Assembly: GCF_014201615.1 (NCBI RefSeq)
Contig: NZ_JACHEU010000001.1
Coordinates: 949,631 to 1,013,630, forward strand
Length of the DNA stretch: 64,000 bases
From: Aquamicrobium lusatiense
GTDB lineage: Bacteria; Pseudomonadota; Alphaproteobacteria; Rhizobiales; Rhizobiaceae
Reading direction: 5' to 3'
Positions 46,229 to 57,034 of the stretch are shown here, in pieces (position 1 is the first letter of the stretch; the number at the start of each line of letters is the position of its first letter). A program made the position numbers and the translations under genes. The notes beneath the pieces are model-generated. The model was not told where the DNA came from and made no database searches. It saw only the letters and a program-made list of their open reading frames with translations.

Positions 46229-47011
46229 TCAGGTATTTTGCCGGCTGGCCTGTGCTGCCATGTCGCGCACGGCTGAAATCAGCAGCTCGATGTCCTGCGG
46301 CCGCGACAGGCGGTGGTCGCCATCCGGCACCAGCGAGAGCGTGACGTCGTCGGCCGGCAGAAGGCTGACCAGCTTCAGCGCATGGGAATGCGGCACCGAT
46401 TCATCTTGCATGCCCTGCAGGATGTGAACCGGGCAGTGCGTGTCGATCGGGGCACTCATCATGAGATTCGCCCGACCGTCCTCGATCAGGTTGCGCGTGT
46501 AGATATAGGGCTCGTCGACATAGTCTGAGGGGATCTCGAAATAACCCTGTTCCGCCAGTTCGCGGCGCTGTTCATCGGTCATGGCCGGTTCCACCAGTTC
46601 AGCGGTGAAGTCCGGCGCGGGCGCGATCAACACCAGCCCCCGGACGCGGCTTTCGCCCGCCTGCAGCAGTTCCTGCACCATGCGCAGCGCAATCCATCCG
46701 CCCATGGACGAGCCGACGAGCACCTGCGGTCCGCGCGTGTGGCGGGCAAAAACGGCAAGGCTCTCGCGCAGCCATTTCGAGATGGTGCCGTCCGCGAACT
46801 CGCCGCCTGATTCGCCATGGCCCGAATAGTCGTGGCGCAGAAAGGCGCGCCCCTGTCCCGTTGCCCATTCGGCAAGCGCTTCGGCCTTAGTGCCCAGCAT
46901 GTCGGACTTGTAGCCCCCAAGCCACATGACACCCGGCGCGTCGCCTTCCTGACGGCGCACGGCGATGTTTGTGCCGTCGACATCCACGAACTCGACTTGG
47001 GGTGTATTCAT
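46229..47011 (-). CDS. alpha/beta hydrolase (ABHD10-like)
   Basis: A 260-residue serine hydrolase. The nucleophile is in VLVGSSMGGWIAL (GxSxGG), the acid probably in LQGMQDESVPH, and the catalytic His in VPDGDHRLSRPQD. The segment FLRHDYSGHGESGGEF is typical of the ABHD10/mycophenolic-acid acyl-glucuronide esterase group, whose mitochondrial member is an acyl-protein thioesterase. The substrate is unknown. Its start is 28 bases from the infC promoter region, and it transcribes into benE. Confidence 0.88.
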   Translation of the reverse strand: MNTPQVEFVDVDGTNIAVRRQEGDAPGVMWLGGYKSDMLGTKAEALAEWATGQGRAFLRHDYSGHGESGGEFADGTISKWLRESLAVFARHTRGPQVLVGSSMGGWIALRMVQELLQAGESRVRGLVLIAPAPDFTAELVEPAMTDEQRRELAEQGYFEIPSDYVDEPYIYTRNLIEDGRANLMMSAPIDTHCPVHILQGMQDESVPHSHALKLVSLLPADDVTLSLVPDGDHRLSRPQDIELLISAVRDMAAQASRQNT

Positions 47012-47138
47012 GTTATGCTTCCTTGGAAGGTGATCTTGCTCGCAGCGCCTGGCTGCATGAAAAAGCGCTCATGCGCTTTCTGCATCCCATGCTGAAAGGT
47101 GCAACGGATTTTCGTGATTTTCGTTGTTTGCTGTGCTA

Positions 47139-47168
47139 TTGACACCGCGCACCCGTTCCCAACATAGG
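47139..47168 (+). promoter_or_regulatory. candidate promoter of infC
   Basis: Consensus TTGACA at 47139-47144 followed after 18 bases by CATAGG (47163-47168), about 60 bases before the infC start. A perfect 7-base hairpin with a 4-base loop lies upstream at 47062-47079. Confidence 0.45.
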
Positions 47169-47226
47169 CGTTCCCCGCAAAGGCGCCTCCGCACCCGCAT
47201 ATCAATAATTCGAGGAGAATACGACC

Positions 47227-47763
47227 ATTCGCAGACCTTTCAAAGCAGCAGCGCCCACCAAGGACGGGCCGCGCGCTAACCGGGACATCAAGGTTCCCCG
47301 TATCCAGCTCATCGATGCCGACGGCAACAATCGCGGCGAAATCGCTACAAGCGAGGCTCTCCTGCTCGCTGAAGAGGTCGGGCTGGACCTCGTCGAGATT
47401 TCTCCCAATGCCAATCCGCCGGTCGCCAAGATTCTCGATCTCGGCAAGCTGAAATACGCCACCCAGAAGAAGGCGGCTGAAGCCCGCAAGAACCAGAAGG
47501 TCATCGAGATCAAGGAGATCAAGATGCGCCCGAACATCGACGACCACGATTACGAGGTCAAGATGAAGGCGGCGCGCCGGTTCTTCGATGAGGGTGACAA
47601 GGTCAAGGTGACCCTGCGCTTCCGTGGCCGCGAAATGGCTCACATGGAGCTCGGCATGCAGCTTCTCAACAAGGTGCGCGAAGAGACCGCCACGATCGCC
47701 AAGGTCGAAGCCGAGCCCAAGCTCGAAGGCCGTCAGATGATGATGGTGCTGGCACCGCGCTGA
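47227..47763 (+). CDS. infC: translation initiation factor IF-3, starting at ATT
   Basis: IF-3 binds the 30S subunit and checks start-codon pairing. No ATG precedes the conserved N-terminus. The frame opens with ATT at 47227, then [20 protein letters not shown], and a GAGGAG ribosome binding site lies about 9 bases before it. AUU starts in infC are known to let IF-3 reject its own message, giving feedback. The product is 178 residues, the usual length, with the linker-rich [20 protein letters not shown] and a C-terminal RNA-binding domain ending MMMVLAPR. The first ATG (47524) would yield only half a protein. Confidence 0.95.
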   Translation: MRRPFKAAAPTKDGPRANRDIKVPRIQLIDADGNNRGEIATSEALLLAEEVGLDLVEISPNANPPVAKILDLGKLKYATQKKAAEARKNQKVIEIKEIKMRPNIDDHDYEVKMKAARRFFDEGDKVKVTLRFRGREMAHMELGMQLLNKVREETATIAKVEAEPKLEGRQMMMVLAPR

Positions 47764-47787
47764 CGCGTGAGCCGGCAAGAGAATTTG

Positions 47788-47821
47788 CGGCGCTGCCAGA
47801 AATGGCGGCGCCGTTTGCTTT
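47788..47821 (+). terminator. rho-independent terminator of infC
   Basis: Ten base pairs (47788-47797 with 47804-47813, one G-T pair) and a 6-base loop, followed by TTTGCTTTT. It lies 25 bases after the infC stop, so infC is separated from the rpmI-rplT pair. Confidence 0.7.
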
Positions 47822-47960
47822 TGACGCTATCTCATCCGGGCGCTGCATCACCCGGCCATGATCGAAAATGGCAGAGGAGATGGTCGCATCGCAGCGCTGC
47901 TGCCATCGTTATGCCGCAACTGTGCTGCAGAGGCATCCGACCGTGGAGAGGATGCCGCCC

Positions 47961-48620
47961 ATGCCTGCTGTTCAGAATGCCACTCACGATTCCGGCCGGC
48001 GGCAACAGGGGCAAAGCCTCAGTCGCTATCAGCGCACCCGCCGTTACATGCTGGCGGGGCTGGTGGTTCTCCTGTGCGCCCTGCTTCTGTTCGGGCAGTC
48101 GACTTTCCCGCCGGAATCCGTGGTGCATGAAACCATCGAGATGTTCGGTGTTCTGCTGATCTTTCTCGGCATCGTCGGCCGCCTTTGGTCGACGCTTTAT
48201 ATCGGTGGCCGCAAATCCGCCGAGGTGGTCACGGGCGGTCCCTATTCGATAACCCGCAATCCCCTTTATGTGTTCTCGACCGTGGCGGCTGCCGGCGTCG
48301 GCGCCCAGATGGGATCGTTCACCGCCATGTTCGGCTTAGCGCTTCTGTGCGCTCTGGCCTTTCACGTCGTCATCCTGCGTGAGGAGCGGTTTCTCAGGGA
48401 GGTTCTGGGCGCGCCCTATGAAGCCTATCTAGCGCGGGTGCCGCGTTTCTTTCCCCGGCTGTCGCTCTATGATGAGGGCGATACCGGTTCCTTCCAGCCG
48501 AAACTTCTGAAGACCACCCTCCTCGACGGGCTGGTCTTCCTGCTCGCCATGCCTTTCTTCGAATCGATCGACAGCGCCCAGATGGCGGGTGTGCTGCCGG
48601 TTCTGTTCACGGTGCCCTGA
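47961..48620 (+). CDS. ICMT-like membrane methyltransferase
   Basis: A protein of about 219 residues with four or five helices. The pattern VVTGGPYSITRNPLYV and LREERFLREVLGAPYEAYLARVPRFFP (read in part) is that of the isoprenylcysteine carboxyl methyltransferase/PEMT-like family (GPY-x-RNPxYx, then EE-x-F-L). It would use SAM to methylate an unknown small or lipid substrate. The ATG at 47961 has a GAGG site at 9 bases; one at 47952 is also possible. The gene is lodged between infC and rpmI, which are adjacent in many related genomes. Confidence 0.8.
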   Translation: MPAVQNATHDSGRRQQGQSLSRYQRTRRYMLAGLVVLLCALLLFGQSTFPPESVVHETIEMFGVLLIFLGIVGRLWSTLYIGGRKSAEVVTGGPYSITRNPLYVFSTVAAAGVGAQMGSFTAMFGLALLCALAFHVVILREERFLREVLGAPYEAYLARVPRFFPRLSLYDEGDTGSFQPKLLKTTLLDGLVFLLAMPFFESIDSAQMAGVLPVLFTVP

Positions 48621-48687
48621 AGGCATGTCGCTGACGACGGGGTGTTGCGCTTTGTGCGGCATTGCCGTATAGACCCGCCGTTCATGA

Positions 48688-48750
48688 AAACCGCCCGGCA
48701 GGGCATGCCGTGGCGGTTTCGCTTGCTTTCCGGACTTTGGTCGGTCCGGA
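48688..48750 (+). promoter_or_regulatory. structured leader upstream of rpmI
   Basis: Two hairpins: AAACCGCC (48688-48695) with GGCGGTTT (48712-48719), extended by CGGCA/TGCCG with a single bulged T; and TCCGGAC (48729-48735) with GTCCGGA (48744-48750). The second ends 42 bases before the rpmI ATG. It could be an L20 autoregulatory site or a terminator of the upstream gene. Confidence 0.4.
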
Positions 48751-48792
48751 GCGAAGACAAGGGCGAACCCGCCCGATAAGGAGACAAGCAAA

Positions 48793-49002
48793 ATGCCCAA
48801 GATGAAGACCAAATCTTCCGCCAAGAAGCGGTTCAAGATCACCGGCACCGGCAAGGTGCTTTCGGCTGCCGCCGGCAAGCGCCACGGCATGATCAAGCGT
48901 ACCAACAAGTTCATCCGCGATGCCCGCGGCACCATGGTTCTCGCAGAGCCGGATGCCAAGAAGGTCATCAAGAATTTCCTGCCTAACGGCGGCGGCATCT
49001 GA
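48793..49002 (+). CDS. rpmI: 50S ribosomal protein L35
   Basis: A 69-residue, highly basic ribosomal protein of the large subunit. It starts [20 protein letters not shown] and contains [14 protein letters not shown], the L35 signature, ending GGGI. The small size and composition match L35 of related bacteria. An AAGGAGA ribosome binding site precedes it. The rplT gene follows after 32 bases, the standard L35-L20 order. Confidence 0.98.
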   Translation: MPKMKTKSSAKKRFKITGTGKVLSAAAGKRHGMIKRTNKFIRDARGTMVLAEPDAKKVIKNFLPNGGGI

Positions 49003-49034
49003 GCCGGTTGGAACGATATTAAGGAGATCATGAC

Positions 49035-49433
49035 ATGCGCGTGAAAAGAGGCACTACCGGCCACGCCAAGCACAAGAAGGTCCTGAAGGCCGCCAAGGGC
49101 TTTTACGGCCGTCGCAAGAACACCATCCGCATCGCCAAGCAGGCGGTCGAGAAGTCGCTGCAGTACGCATATCGCGATCGCAAGGCCCGCAAGCGCAACT
49201 TCCGTGCCCTGTGGATCCAGCGCATCAACGCCGCGGTGCGTGAGCACGGCCTGACCTACGGCCGCTTCATCGACGGCCTGAACAAGGCCGGTATCGAGAT
49301 CGACCGCAAGGTGCTGTCCGACATGGCCATCCATGAGCCGCAGGCTTTCGCCGCTCTGGTGGCGAAGTCGAAGACTGCGCTTGAGTATCTCAAGGACACC
49401 ACGCCGAACGCTTTTGAGAGCGCTGTAGCTTAA
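49035..49433 (+). CDS. rplT: 50S ribosomal protein L20
   Basis: A 132-residue, basic ribosomal protein needed for early 50S assembly; it can also repress its own operon. It starts [20 protein letters not shown], with [21 protein letters not shown] and the [21 protein letters not shown] signature (read in part). An AAGGAG ribosome binding site lies just upstream. A terminator begins 41 bases after the stop. Confidence 0.98.
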   Translation: MRVKRGTTGHAKHKKVLKAAKGFYGRRKNTIRIAKQAVEKSLQYAYRDRKARKRNFRALWIQRINAAVREHGLTYGRFIDGLNKAGIEIDRKVLSDMAIHEPQAFAALVAKSKTALEYLKDTTPNAFESAVA

Positions 49434-49473
49434 GCCAGCGTTTTCCCGAAGTTCTGCAACACTACGATTTGGG

Positions 49474-49506
49474 AAACCCGCGCTGGCAGGGCTGGCGCGG
49501 GTTTTT
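49474..49506 (+). terminator. rho-independent terminator of rpmI-rplT
   Basis: AAACCCGCGC (49474-49483) pairs with GCGCGGGTTT (49495-49504), an 11-base loop between, and a T run follows to 49506. It also shows that the next gene starts after this point. Confidence 0.85.
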
Positions 49507-49519
49507 CTTATGGAACGAG

Positions 49520-50413
49520 ATGAGCAAGGCCGTACAGGACGACAGCACGGATATGCTTTCCGCCGAAGGGCTGGCGACGCTGGTGCGCCTTCTGGCGGCG
49601 AATGCGCGTGTGCGCGTCGCGCGGGCCGATATCGACGGGCGCCACGTCTGGATCAAGCGCTATGATGTCGAGCGCCAGCCTTTCGGCAAGCTTCTGCACC
49701 GCGCCATCTCTCCGCTTCTGCCGGTTTTCCTGCGCTCCTCGCGCGCCGCGCCGGGATCGCTCGGCGTGGAGCGGGAACGGCGCAAGATGAACCTGTTTCG
49801 GGAAGCCGGTTTGCCGGTGGCCGACATCGTGTTCGGCAACGAGGCTGTTCTGGTGCTTTCCGATGTCGGCCGGGTGGCGCAGGCGCGCCTCGGCGACCTG
49901 CACGCTGCCGACCCTGCCGCCCATGACGCCTTGCTGGTGACGCTCGCCGAAGGTCTGGGCGATGCGCATCGGGCCGGACTTTGCCATGGCAGGCCGCATC
50001 CGCGCGACATGTTCCTGCCCGATCCGGCAAAAGGTGACGGACGCGTCGGTTTCCTGGATTTCGAGGAAGAGCCGGAAGCGGTGATGCCGCTTGCGATGGC
50101 GCAGGCGCGCGACCTGTGGCTGCTGTTCCTGCAAATAACCGCGCGCGCGATCTCTCCCGATACGCCGGCCCATGCGTTTGCCGCCTATCATGGCGCAGCT
50201 CCGGCAGCTGTCTTGCCACCGCTGGCCCGTCTCGTCGGGTTCTTTCACCGCTGGCTCACGCCATTGCGGCTTTTGCCGGAAACGCTGCTCGGCAAGGATG
50301 CGCTCTATGCGGTGAAGGCCACGTCTTTTCTGAAAAATGCGCTTGATGCCGGACCGGCATCCGCGCCATCCCTTCAAGCTACCGGCCACGAGCGGCCCAG
50401 AGGACAATCATGA
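49520..50413 (+). CDS. LPS-kinase-like (Kdo/WaaP-type fold) protein
   Basis: A 297-residue protein with a eukaryotic-type kinase fold related to lipopolysaccharide core kinases. [21 protein letters not shown] holds the probable nucleotide-binding Lys. [20 protein letters not shown] replaces the usual HGDLHxxN catalytic loop, losing the catalytic Asp, and [11 protein letters not shown] replaces the DFG/DFD loop. It may therefore be an inactive or divergent kinase. The start at 49520 is used because an upstream start would cross the rplT terminator. Its stop overlaps the pheS start (ATGA), so translation is coupled. Confidence 0.7.
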   Translation: MSKAVQDDSTDMLSAEGLATLVRLLAANARVRVARADIDGRHVWIKRYDVERQPFGKLLHRAISPLLPVFLRSSRAAPGSLGVERERRKMNLFREAGLPVADIVFGNEAVLVLSDVGRVAQARLGDLHAADPAAHDALLVTLAEGLGDAHRAGLCHGRPHPRDMFLPDPAKGDGRVGFLDFEEEPEAVMPLAMAQARDLWLLFLQITARAISPDTPAHAFAAYHGAAPAAVLPPLARLVGFFHRWLTPLRLLPETLLGKDALYAVKATSFLKNALDAGPASAPSLQATGHERPRGQS

Positions 50414-51495
50414 CGGATATCGACCAACTGGAACGAACGCTGTCGGACGCGATCTCCGGCGCGGGTGACGAGGCCGCGATCGAGGCGGTCAGGGTTTCGG
50501 CGCTCGGCAAGAAGGGCTCGATCTCGGAACTCTTGAAGACGCTGGGAACGATGAGCGCCGAAGAGCGGCAGGTGAAGGGCCCGGCGATCAATGGCCTCAA
50601 GAACCGCATCACCGAGGCGCTCTCGGCGCGCCGCGCGGACCTGCGCGACGCGGCAATCGCCGCGCGGCTGGAGGCCGAGAAGGTGGACGTCACGCTGCCC
50701 GTGCGCGCCTCCCCCGCCGAGCGCGGCCGCATTCACCCCATCAGCCAGGTCATCGACGAGATCGCCGCGATCTTCGGCGACCTCGGCTTCGCCATCGCCG
50801 AAGGGCCGGACATCGAGACCGACTATTACAACTTCACCGCGCTGAACTTCCCCGAAGGCCATCCGGCGCGCGAAATGCACGACACCTTCTTCTTCCAGCC
50901 GGACGAAAAGGGCGAGCGCAAGGTGCTGCGCACCCACACCTCGCCGGTGCAGATCCGCACCATGGAACAGCAGAAGCCGCCGATCCGCATCGTCATTCCC
51001 GGCAAGACCTACCGGCAGGATTCCGACGCCACCCACTCGCCCATGTTCCATCAGGTCGAGGGGCTGGTGATCGACAAGACCGCCAATGTCGCCAACATGA
51101 AATGGGTGCTGGAAGAGTTCTGCAAGGCCTTCTTCGAGGTGCCGTCGGTCAAGATGCGCTTCCGTCCGAGCTTCTTCCCCTTCACCGAGCCGTCGCTGGA
51201 GGTTGACATCCAGTGCGACCGTTCGCGGCCGGGCGAAGTGCGCTTCGGCGAGGGCTCCGACTGGATGGAAATCCTTGGCTGCGGCATGGTCCACCCCAAT
51301 GTCATGCGTGCCGGCGGGCTCGATCCGGACGAGTATCAGGGCTTTGCCTGGGGCATGGGCATCGACCGCATCGCCATGCTGAAATACGGCATGCCGGATC
51401 TGCGCGCCTTCTTCGACGCCGATGTGCGCTGGCTCCAACATTACGGTTTCCGCCCGCTCGACCTGCCGACCCTGTTCGGCGGACTGAGCAACTGA
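50410..51495 (+). CDS. pheS: phenylalanyl-tRNA synthetase, alpha chain
   Basis: Catalytic subunit of the alpha2beta2 class II PheRS, 361 residues. It has the N-terminal coiled coil (about residues 1-85), motif 1 and 2 segments ([44 protein letters not shown]), and motif 3 [17 protein letters not shown]. The start overlaps the stop of the upstream kinase-like gene by 4 bases. pheT follows after 22 bases. Confidence 0.98.
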   Translation: MTDIDQLERTLSDAISGAGDEAAIEAVRVSALGKKGSISELLKTLGTMSAEERQVKGPAINGLKNRITEALSARRADLRDAAIAARLEAEKVDVTLPVRASPAERGRIHPISQVIDEIAAIFGDLGFAIAEGPDIETDYYNFTALNFPEGHPAREMHDTFFFQPDEKGERKVLRTHTSPVQIRTMEQQKPPIRIVIPGKTYRQDSDATHSPMFHQVEGLVIDKTANVANMKWVLEEFCKAFFEVPSVKMRFRPSFFPFTEPSLEVDIQCDRSRPGEVRFGEGSDWMEILGCGMVHPNVMRAGGLDPDEYQGFAWGMGIDRIAMLKYGMPDLRAFFDADVRWLQHYGFRPLDLPTLFGGLSN

Positions 51496-51517
51496 TCGCG
51501 CGGCAAGGAACAATAAA

Positions 51518-53923
51518 ATGAAATTCACCCTCTCCTGGCTGAAAGAGCACCTCGAAACCGAAGCCACGCTGGACGAGATCGTCGAGCGGCTGACGGCCAT
51601 CGGCCTCGAGGTCGAATCCGTCGACGACAAGGCAGCGCTCAAGCCCTTCGTCATCGCCAAGGTGCTGACCGCCGAAAAGCATCCCGACGCCGACAAGCTT
51701 CGTGTTCTGTCGGTCGATACTGGATCCGGCACACCTGTTCAGGTGGTATGCGGCGCGCCCAATGCCCGGGCGGGTTTGGTTGGCGCCTTTGCCGCCCCCG
51801 GCACCTATGTGCCCGGCATCGACGTGACGCTATCGGTCGGCAAGATCCGCGGCGTCGAGAGCCACGGCATGATGTGTTCGGAGCGCGAATTGCAGCTTTC
51901 CGACGAGCATGACGGCATCATCGATCTGCCCGGTGATGCGCCGGTCGGCACGTCTTACGCAAGCTGGGCGGAACTGGACGATCCGGTCATCGAGATCAAC
52001 CTGACGCCCAATCGTCCCGATGCCACCGGCGTCTACGGCATCGCGCGCGATCTCGCCGCCTCCGGCCTCGGCACGCTGAAAACCGGCCCGGTTGCGCCCG
52101 TCGCCGGCAAGGGCGAGACGCCGGTGGAACTGACCATCGAGGCGCCCGACCTGTGCCCCGGCTTCGCGCTGCGCCTTGTGCGCGGCGTGAAGAACGGCCC
52201 GTCGCCCAAATGGATGCAGAAGCGGCTGATCGCCATCGGCCTTCGCCCCATCAACACGCTGGTCGACATCACCAACTACATAACCTTCGACCGTGGCCGT
52301 CCGCTGCATGTGTTCGATGCCAGGAAGGTCGCCGGCAATCTTGTTGTGCGTCGCGCTCAGGCCGGTGAGAAGGTTCTGGCGCTGGACGGGCGTGAGTATG
52401 AACTGACGCCGGAGATGTGCGTCATCGCCGACGACAATGGCGTCGAATCCATCGCCGGCATCATGGGTGGCGAGCATTCCGGCTGTGACGAGAACACCAC
52501 CGACGTGCTGATCGAGTCGGCACTCTGGGATGCGCTCAACGTCGCCCGCACCGGCCGCGCGCTCGGCATCATCACCGACGCCCGCTATCGTTTCGAGCGC
52601 GGTGCCGACCCCGAATACATGGTGCCGGGACTGGAACTGGCCACCCGCATGGTTCTCGACCTGTGTGGCGGCGAGCCGACTGAGACGCAGGTGGTCGGCT
52701 ATGCCGGACATAAGCCGAAGGTCGTCTCCTTCCCGCTGTCGGAGGTGAAGCGGCTGACCGGCCTCGATGTGCCGAAGGACGAGAGCCTGTCGATCCTCAC
52801 CCGCCTCGGATTCAAACCGCTCGGCAATGGCGATGTGGTCGATGTCGAGGTGCCGTCATGGCGGCCGGATGTGGACGGCAAGGCCGATCTGGTGGAGGAG
52901 GTGATGCGCATCCACGGCGTGGACGAGATCGCGCCGCGCCCGCTGTCCAGCCACGATGCGGTCAACGGCAAGATCCTCACCACGCTGCAGATCCGCAGCC
53001 GCTTCGCCCGGCGCGCGCTGGCCGTGCGCGGCATGCTGGAAGCGGTCACGTGGTCGTTCATCCCGGCAAAGCACGCCGAATTGTTCGGCGGCGGGCAGGC
53101 GGCACTGAAGCTCGCCAACCCGATTGCCGCCGACATGTCGGACATGCGCCCCTCGCTGCTGCCCGGCCTGATTGCTGCGGCCCAGCGCAATGCGGATCGC
53201 GGCATGGGCGACGTCGCCCTGTTCGAGGTCTCCGGCACCTATGAGGGCGACACGCCTGAAAAGCAGCGCCGCGTTGCGGCAGGCATCCGCCGCGGCACCG
53301 CGAAGCTGGAAGGCTCGGGCCGCTACTGGAGCGGCAATGCCGCACCGGTCGGCGTCTATGACGCCAAGGCCGATGCGATTGCCGTTCTGGAAGCCTGCGG
53401 CGCGCCGGTGGACCGCTTGCAGATCGAGGCCGCCGCGCCCGGCTGGTATCATCCGGGCCGCTCGGGCGTCATCAAGCTCGGTCCCAAGGTGGTGCTCGGC
53501 CATTTCGGCGAGTTCCATCCGAAGGTGCTGGAAGCGCTCGACGCCAGCGGCCCTCTGGCCGGCTTCGAGGTGTTCGTGGACGCTGTTCCCGAGGCCAAGG
53601 CCAAGCCGACCCGCACCAAGCCGAAGCTTGAGCTTTCCGCCTTCCAGGCGGTGAAGCGCGATTTCGCCTTCGTGGTTGAAAAGGCGGTCGAGGCCGGTTC
53701 GCTGGTCAAGGCAGCCCTTGCCGCCGACAGGAAGCTGGTCACCGACGTCAATGTGTTCGACATTTTCGAGGGCGCTTCGCTGGGCGAGGGCAAGAAATCC
53801 ATCGCCATCGAGGTTACCATCCAGCCCGTCGAAAAGACGCTGACCGAAGAGGATTTCGAGGCGCTGGCTGGCCGCATCGTCGAGAATGTGAGGAAGCAGA
53901 CCGGCGGCGCGCTGCGCGGCTGA
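51518..53923 (+). CDS. pheT: phenylalanyl-tRNA synthetase, beta chain
   Basis: Non-catalytic subunit of PheRS, 801 residues: an N-terminal tRNA-binding (EMAP-like) domain ([20 protein letters not shown]), B3/B4 editing domain ([19 protein letters not shown]), B5 domain and a C-terminal anticodon-binding FDX-ACB domain ending [11 protein letters not shown]. All parts are intact. It ends about 20 bases before a strong shared terminator. With pheS and rplT nearby, the region resembles the usual thrS-infC-rpmI-rplT-pheST grouping. Confidence 0.98.
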   Translation: MKFTLSWLKEHLETEATLDEIVERLTAIGLEVESVDDKAALKPFVIAKVLTAEKHPDADKLRVLSVDTGSGTPVQVVCGAPNARAGLVGAFAAPGTYVPGIDVTLSVGKIRGVESHGMMCSERELQLSDEHDGIIDLPGDAPVGTSYASWAELDDPVIEINLTPNRPDATGVYGIARDLAASGLGTLKTGPVAPVAGKGETPVELTIEAPDLCPGFALRLVRGVKNGPSPKWMQKRLIAIGLRPINTLVDITNYITFDRGRPLHVFDARKVAGNLVVRRAQAGEKVLALDGREYELTPEMCVIADDNGVESIAGIMGGEHSGCDENTTDVLIESALWDALNVARTGRALGIITDARYRFERGADPEYMVPGLELATRMVLDLCGGEPTETQVVGYAGHKPKVVSFPLSEVKRLTGLDVPKDESLSILTRLGFKPLGNGDVVDVEVPSWRPDVDGKADLVEEVMRIHGVDEIAPRPLSSHDAVNGKILTTLQIRSRFARRALAVRGMLEAVTWSFIPAKHAELFGGGQAALKLANPIAADMSDMRPSLLPGLIAAAQRNADRGMGDVALFEVSGTYEGDTPEKQRRVAAGIRRGTAKLEGSGRYWSGNAAPVGVYDAKADAIAVLEACGAPVDRLQIEAAAPGWYHPGRSGVIKLGPKVVLGHFGEFHPKVLEALDASGPLAGFEVFVDAVPEAKAKPTRTKPKLELSAFQAVKRDFAFVVEKAVEAGSLVKAALAADRKLVTDVNVFDIFEGASLGEGKKSIAIEVTIQPVEKTLTEEDFEALAGRIVENVRKQTGGALRG

Positions 53924-53944
53924 ACGGCCTGAAGACATGAAGAA

Positions 53945-53974
53945 GCGGGCAGGCGGAGCGATCCGCCTGCCCGC
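53945..53974. terminator. bidirectional terminator between pheT and the aldo/keto reductase gene
   Basis: Perfect 13-base arms GCGGGCAGGCGGA (53945-53957) and TCCGCCTGCCCGC (53962-53974) with a 4-base loop. It lies between two convergent genes, 7 bases from the reductase stop. Confidence 0.75.
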
Positions 53975-53981
53975 AATCGTT

Positions 53982-54983
<1,002 letters not shown>

Positions 54984-55074
54984 GCCTCCTGTGTGGGATG
55001 AGGCAGAGATAGGAGCCGGATCATCGTTCGATAATCCGTTTGTTTGTGCATTGGCTGTTCTATATCTTCGATCA

Positions 55075-55965
55075 ATGTCGCGAAACCAGCTTTCTCATCT
55101 CGCCGTTCTTTCGGTCGTTGCGCAGCACGGCAGTTTCCGCGCCGCCGCGCGTGAACTGGGCATTGCCCCATCGGCCGTCAGCCACGCCGTCTCGGTGCTG
55201 GAGGCGCGGCTTGGGGTGCGGCTGCTGGCCAGAACCACGCGCAGCGTCGCCCCGACCGGCGAAGGCGCTGCCTTGCTGGAACGGTTGCGGCCGGCGCTCT
55301 CGGAAATAGACCTTGCGCTCGAACAGGCGCTCGAAGCGCGCGACAGGCCGGCCGGAAAGCTGCGCCTCAACGTGCCGCGCACCGCCGCCGAGCTGGCACT
55401 CGCACCGCGCCTTGCCGCCTTCGCCGCCGCCTATCCGGACATCACGCTGGAGATCGTCAGCGAGGACCGCTTTACAGATGTCGTGGAAGGCGGCTTCGAT
55501 GCTGGCGTGCGGCTCGGCGAAAGCCTGCAGCGCGACATGATCGCCGTGCGTATCGGCCCCCAGCTGCGTGGGGCGGTGGTGGCCGCTCCCTCCTGTCTCG
55601 CGGGCAGGGAGTTGCCCTTGCATCCGCGCGACCTCGCCAATCACCGCTGCATCCGCTTTCGCTTTTCCAGCGGCGTCATCTATCGCTGGGAGTTTGCAAA
55701 GGAGGGCGAGGAGATCGTCATGGATGTGGACGGTCCTCTGATTCTCGGCGAAGACCGGGTGATCGTGCAGGCCGCGCTCGATGGCGCAGGCATCGCCTTC
55801 CTCTTTGAAGATTATGTGCGCCAGCCTCTGGCGGACGGGCGGCTGGTGCGCCTGCTGGAGGACTGGTGCCCGCCCTTCGACGGCTTCTTCGTCTACTATC
55901 CCAGCCGCAAGCAGATGCGCCCGGCGCTCAGGGCCTTCGTGGATTTCTTTCGCTGGCGCGGCTAA
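55075..55965 (+). CDS. LysR-family regulator, probably of the aldo/keto reductase gene
   Basis: A 296-residue LysR regulator: winged helix MSRNQLSHLAVLSVVAQHG, then FRAAARELGIAPSAVSHAVSVLE (read in part), and an effector domain with KLRLNVPRTAAELALAPRLAAF and GFDAGVRLGESLQRDMI. It belongs to the subfamily often found next to short-chain or aldo/keto reductase genes, which are frequently self-repressing. The start at 55075 is preferred; the frame from 54913 reads back across the divergent promoter. Effector unknown. Confidence 0.92.
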   Translation: MSRNQLSHLAVLSVVAQHGSFRAAARELGIAPSAVSHAVSVLEARLGVRLLARTTRSVAPTGEGAALLERLRPALSEIDLALEQALEARDRPAGKLRLNVPRTAAELALAPRLAAFAAAYPDITLEIVSEDRFTDVVEGGFDAGVRLGESLQRDMIAVRIGPQLRGAVVAAPSCLAGRELPLHPRDLANHRCIRFRFSSGVIYRWEFAKEGEEIVMDVDGPLILGEDRVIVQAALDGAGIAFLFEDYVRQPLADGRLVRLLEDWCPPFDGFFVYYPSRKQMRPALRAFVDFFRWRG

Positions 55966-56040
55966 AAGGTAATCTTCCGGCCGCTTGGCTTTTCCGCTCC
56001 TTTGGGGCAAATCCGGGCCGATAATTCTGGAGGCAGGACC

Positions 56041-57027
56041 ATGTTCCGCTGGGGTGTCCTTTCGACGGCGAAGATCGCGCGCGAGCAATTGCTTCCGGCC
56101 ATCGCCGGTTCCGACAATGGCGTGGTGTCGGCAATCGCCAGCCGCGATCAGGCCCGCGCCCGGCAACTGGCCGACCGGTGGAACGCACCCCATGCCTTCG
56201 GCTCCTATGAGGAGCAGCTGGCTTGCCCGGAGGTGGACGGTGTCTACATTCCCCTGCCGACCTCGCAGCATGTCGAGTGGACGGCGAAGGCCATCGGGGC
56301 CGGCAAGCATGTGCTGGTGGAAAAGCCGCTGGCGCTGAAGGCGGAAGATATCGCCCTGCTGATTGCGCTGCGCGATCGGCACAAGGTGCTGGTCAGCGAA
56401 GCCTTCATGGTCGTTCATCATCCGCAGTGGATCAGGGTGCGGGAACTGATCGCGGAAGGGGCCATCGGCCGGCTGCGCCATGTGCAGGGCGCTTTCTCCT
56501 ATTTCAACGTCGATCCGCAGAACATGCGCAACCGGCCCGATCTTGGCGGCGGCGCGCTGCCCGACATCGGCGTCTACCCGACCGTGACGACGCGCTTCGC
56601 AACGGGGAGCGAACCGCAGCGCGTGCAGGCCACCATCGAGCGCGACGCCACCTTCGGCACAGATATCTATTCCTCGGTGCGCGCCGATTTCGGCACCTTC
56701 GAGCTGTCCTTCTATCTGTCGACGCAGATGGCCGCGCGCCAGATCATGGTCTTCCATGGCGACAGGGGTTTCATCGAGGTCGCTTCGCCCTTCAACGCCG
56801 GGCTTTATGACGACCATGTGGTGACGCTGCACAACCAGAACCACGATGCGGCGCAGCTGTTTCGCTTCCCCGGCGCGCAACAATATCGCCTTCAGGTCGA
56901 GGCGTTCGTGCGGGCCGCTCGCGGAGGGACAGACCGCATCTTCACGCTGGAGGAATCGGTGCTGAACCAGAAGGTCATCGACGCCATCTTCCGCGCCGGC
57001 GAACATGACGGCTGGGAGCCGGTCTGA
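56041..57027 (+). CDS. Gfo/Idh/MocA family NAD(P)-dependent oxidoreductase
   Basis: A 328-residue oxidoreductase with an N-terminal Rossmann domain ([18 protein letters not shown]) and a C-terminal substrate domain. [15 protein letters not shown] holds the EKP motif with the conserved Lys, and the segment [15 protein letters not shown] carries the catalytic Asp/Tyr region. Such enzymes oxidise or reduce sugars or inositols; the substrate is not evident. The ATG at 56041 has a GGAGG site and opens the Rossmann fold. It ends 7 bases before hrpB, suggesting co-transcription. Confidence 0.93.
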   Translation: MFRWGVLSTAKIAREQLLPAIAGSDNGVVSAIASRDQARARQLADRWNAPHAFGSYEEQLACPEVDGVYIPLPTSQHVEWTAKAIGAGKHVLVEKPLALKAEDIALLIALRDRHKVLVSEAFMVVHHPQWIRVRELIAEGAIGRLRHVQGAFSYFNVDPQNMRNRPDLGGGALPDIGVYPTVTTRFATGSEPQRVQATIERDATFGTDIYSSVRADFGTFELSFYLSTQMAARQIMVFHGDRGFIEVASPFNAGLYDDHVVTLHNQNHDAAQLFRFPGAQQYRLQVEAFVRAARGGTDRIFTLEESVLNQKVIDAIFRAGEHDGWEPV

Positions 57028-57034
57028 TCCCCCG

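Noticed and set aside
45058..47011. Benzoate catabolic island suggested by benE
   Set aside because: No ring-cleavage or benzoate dioxygenase genes are present; only a hydrolase and a permease lie together.
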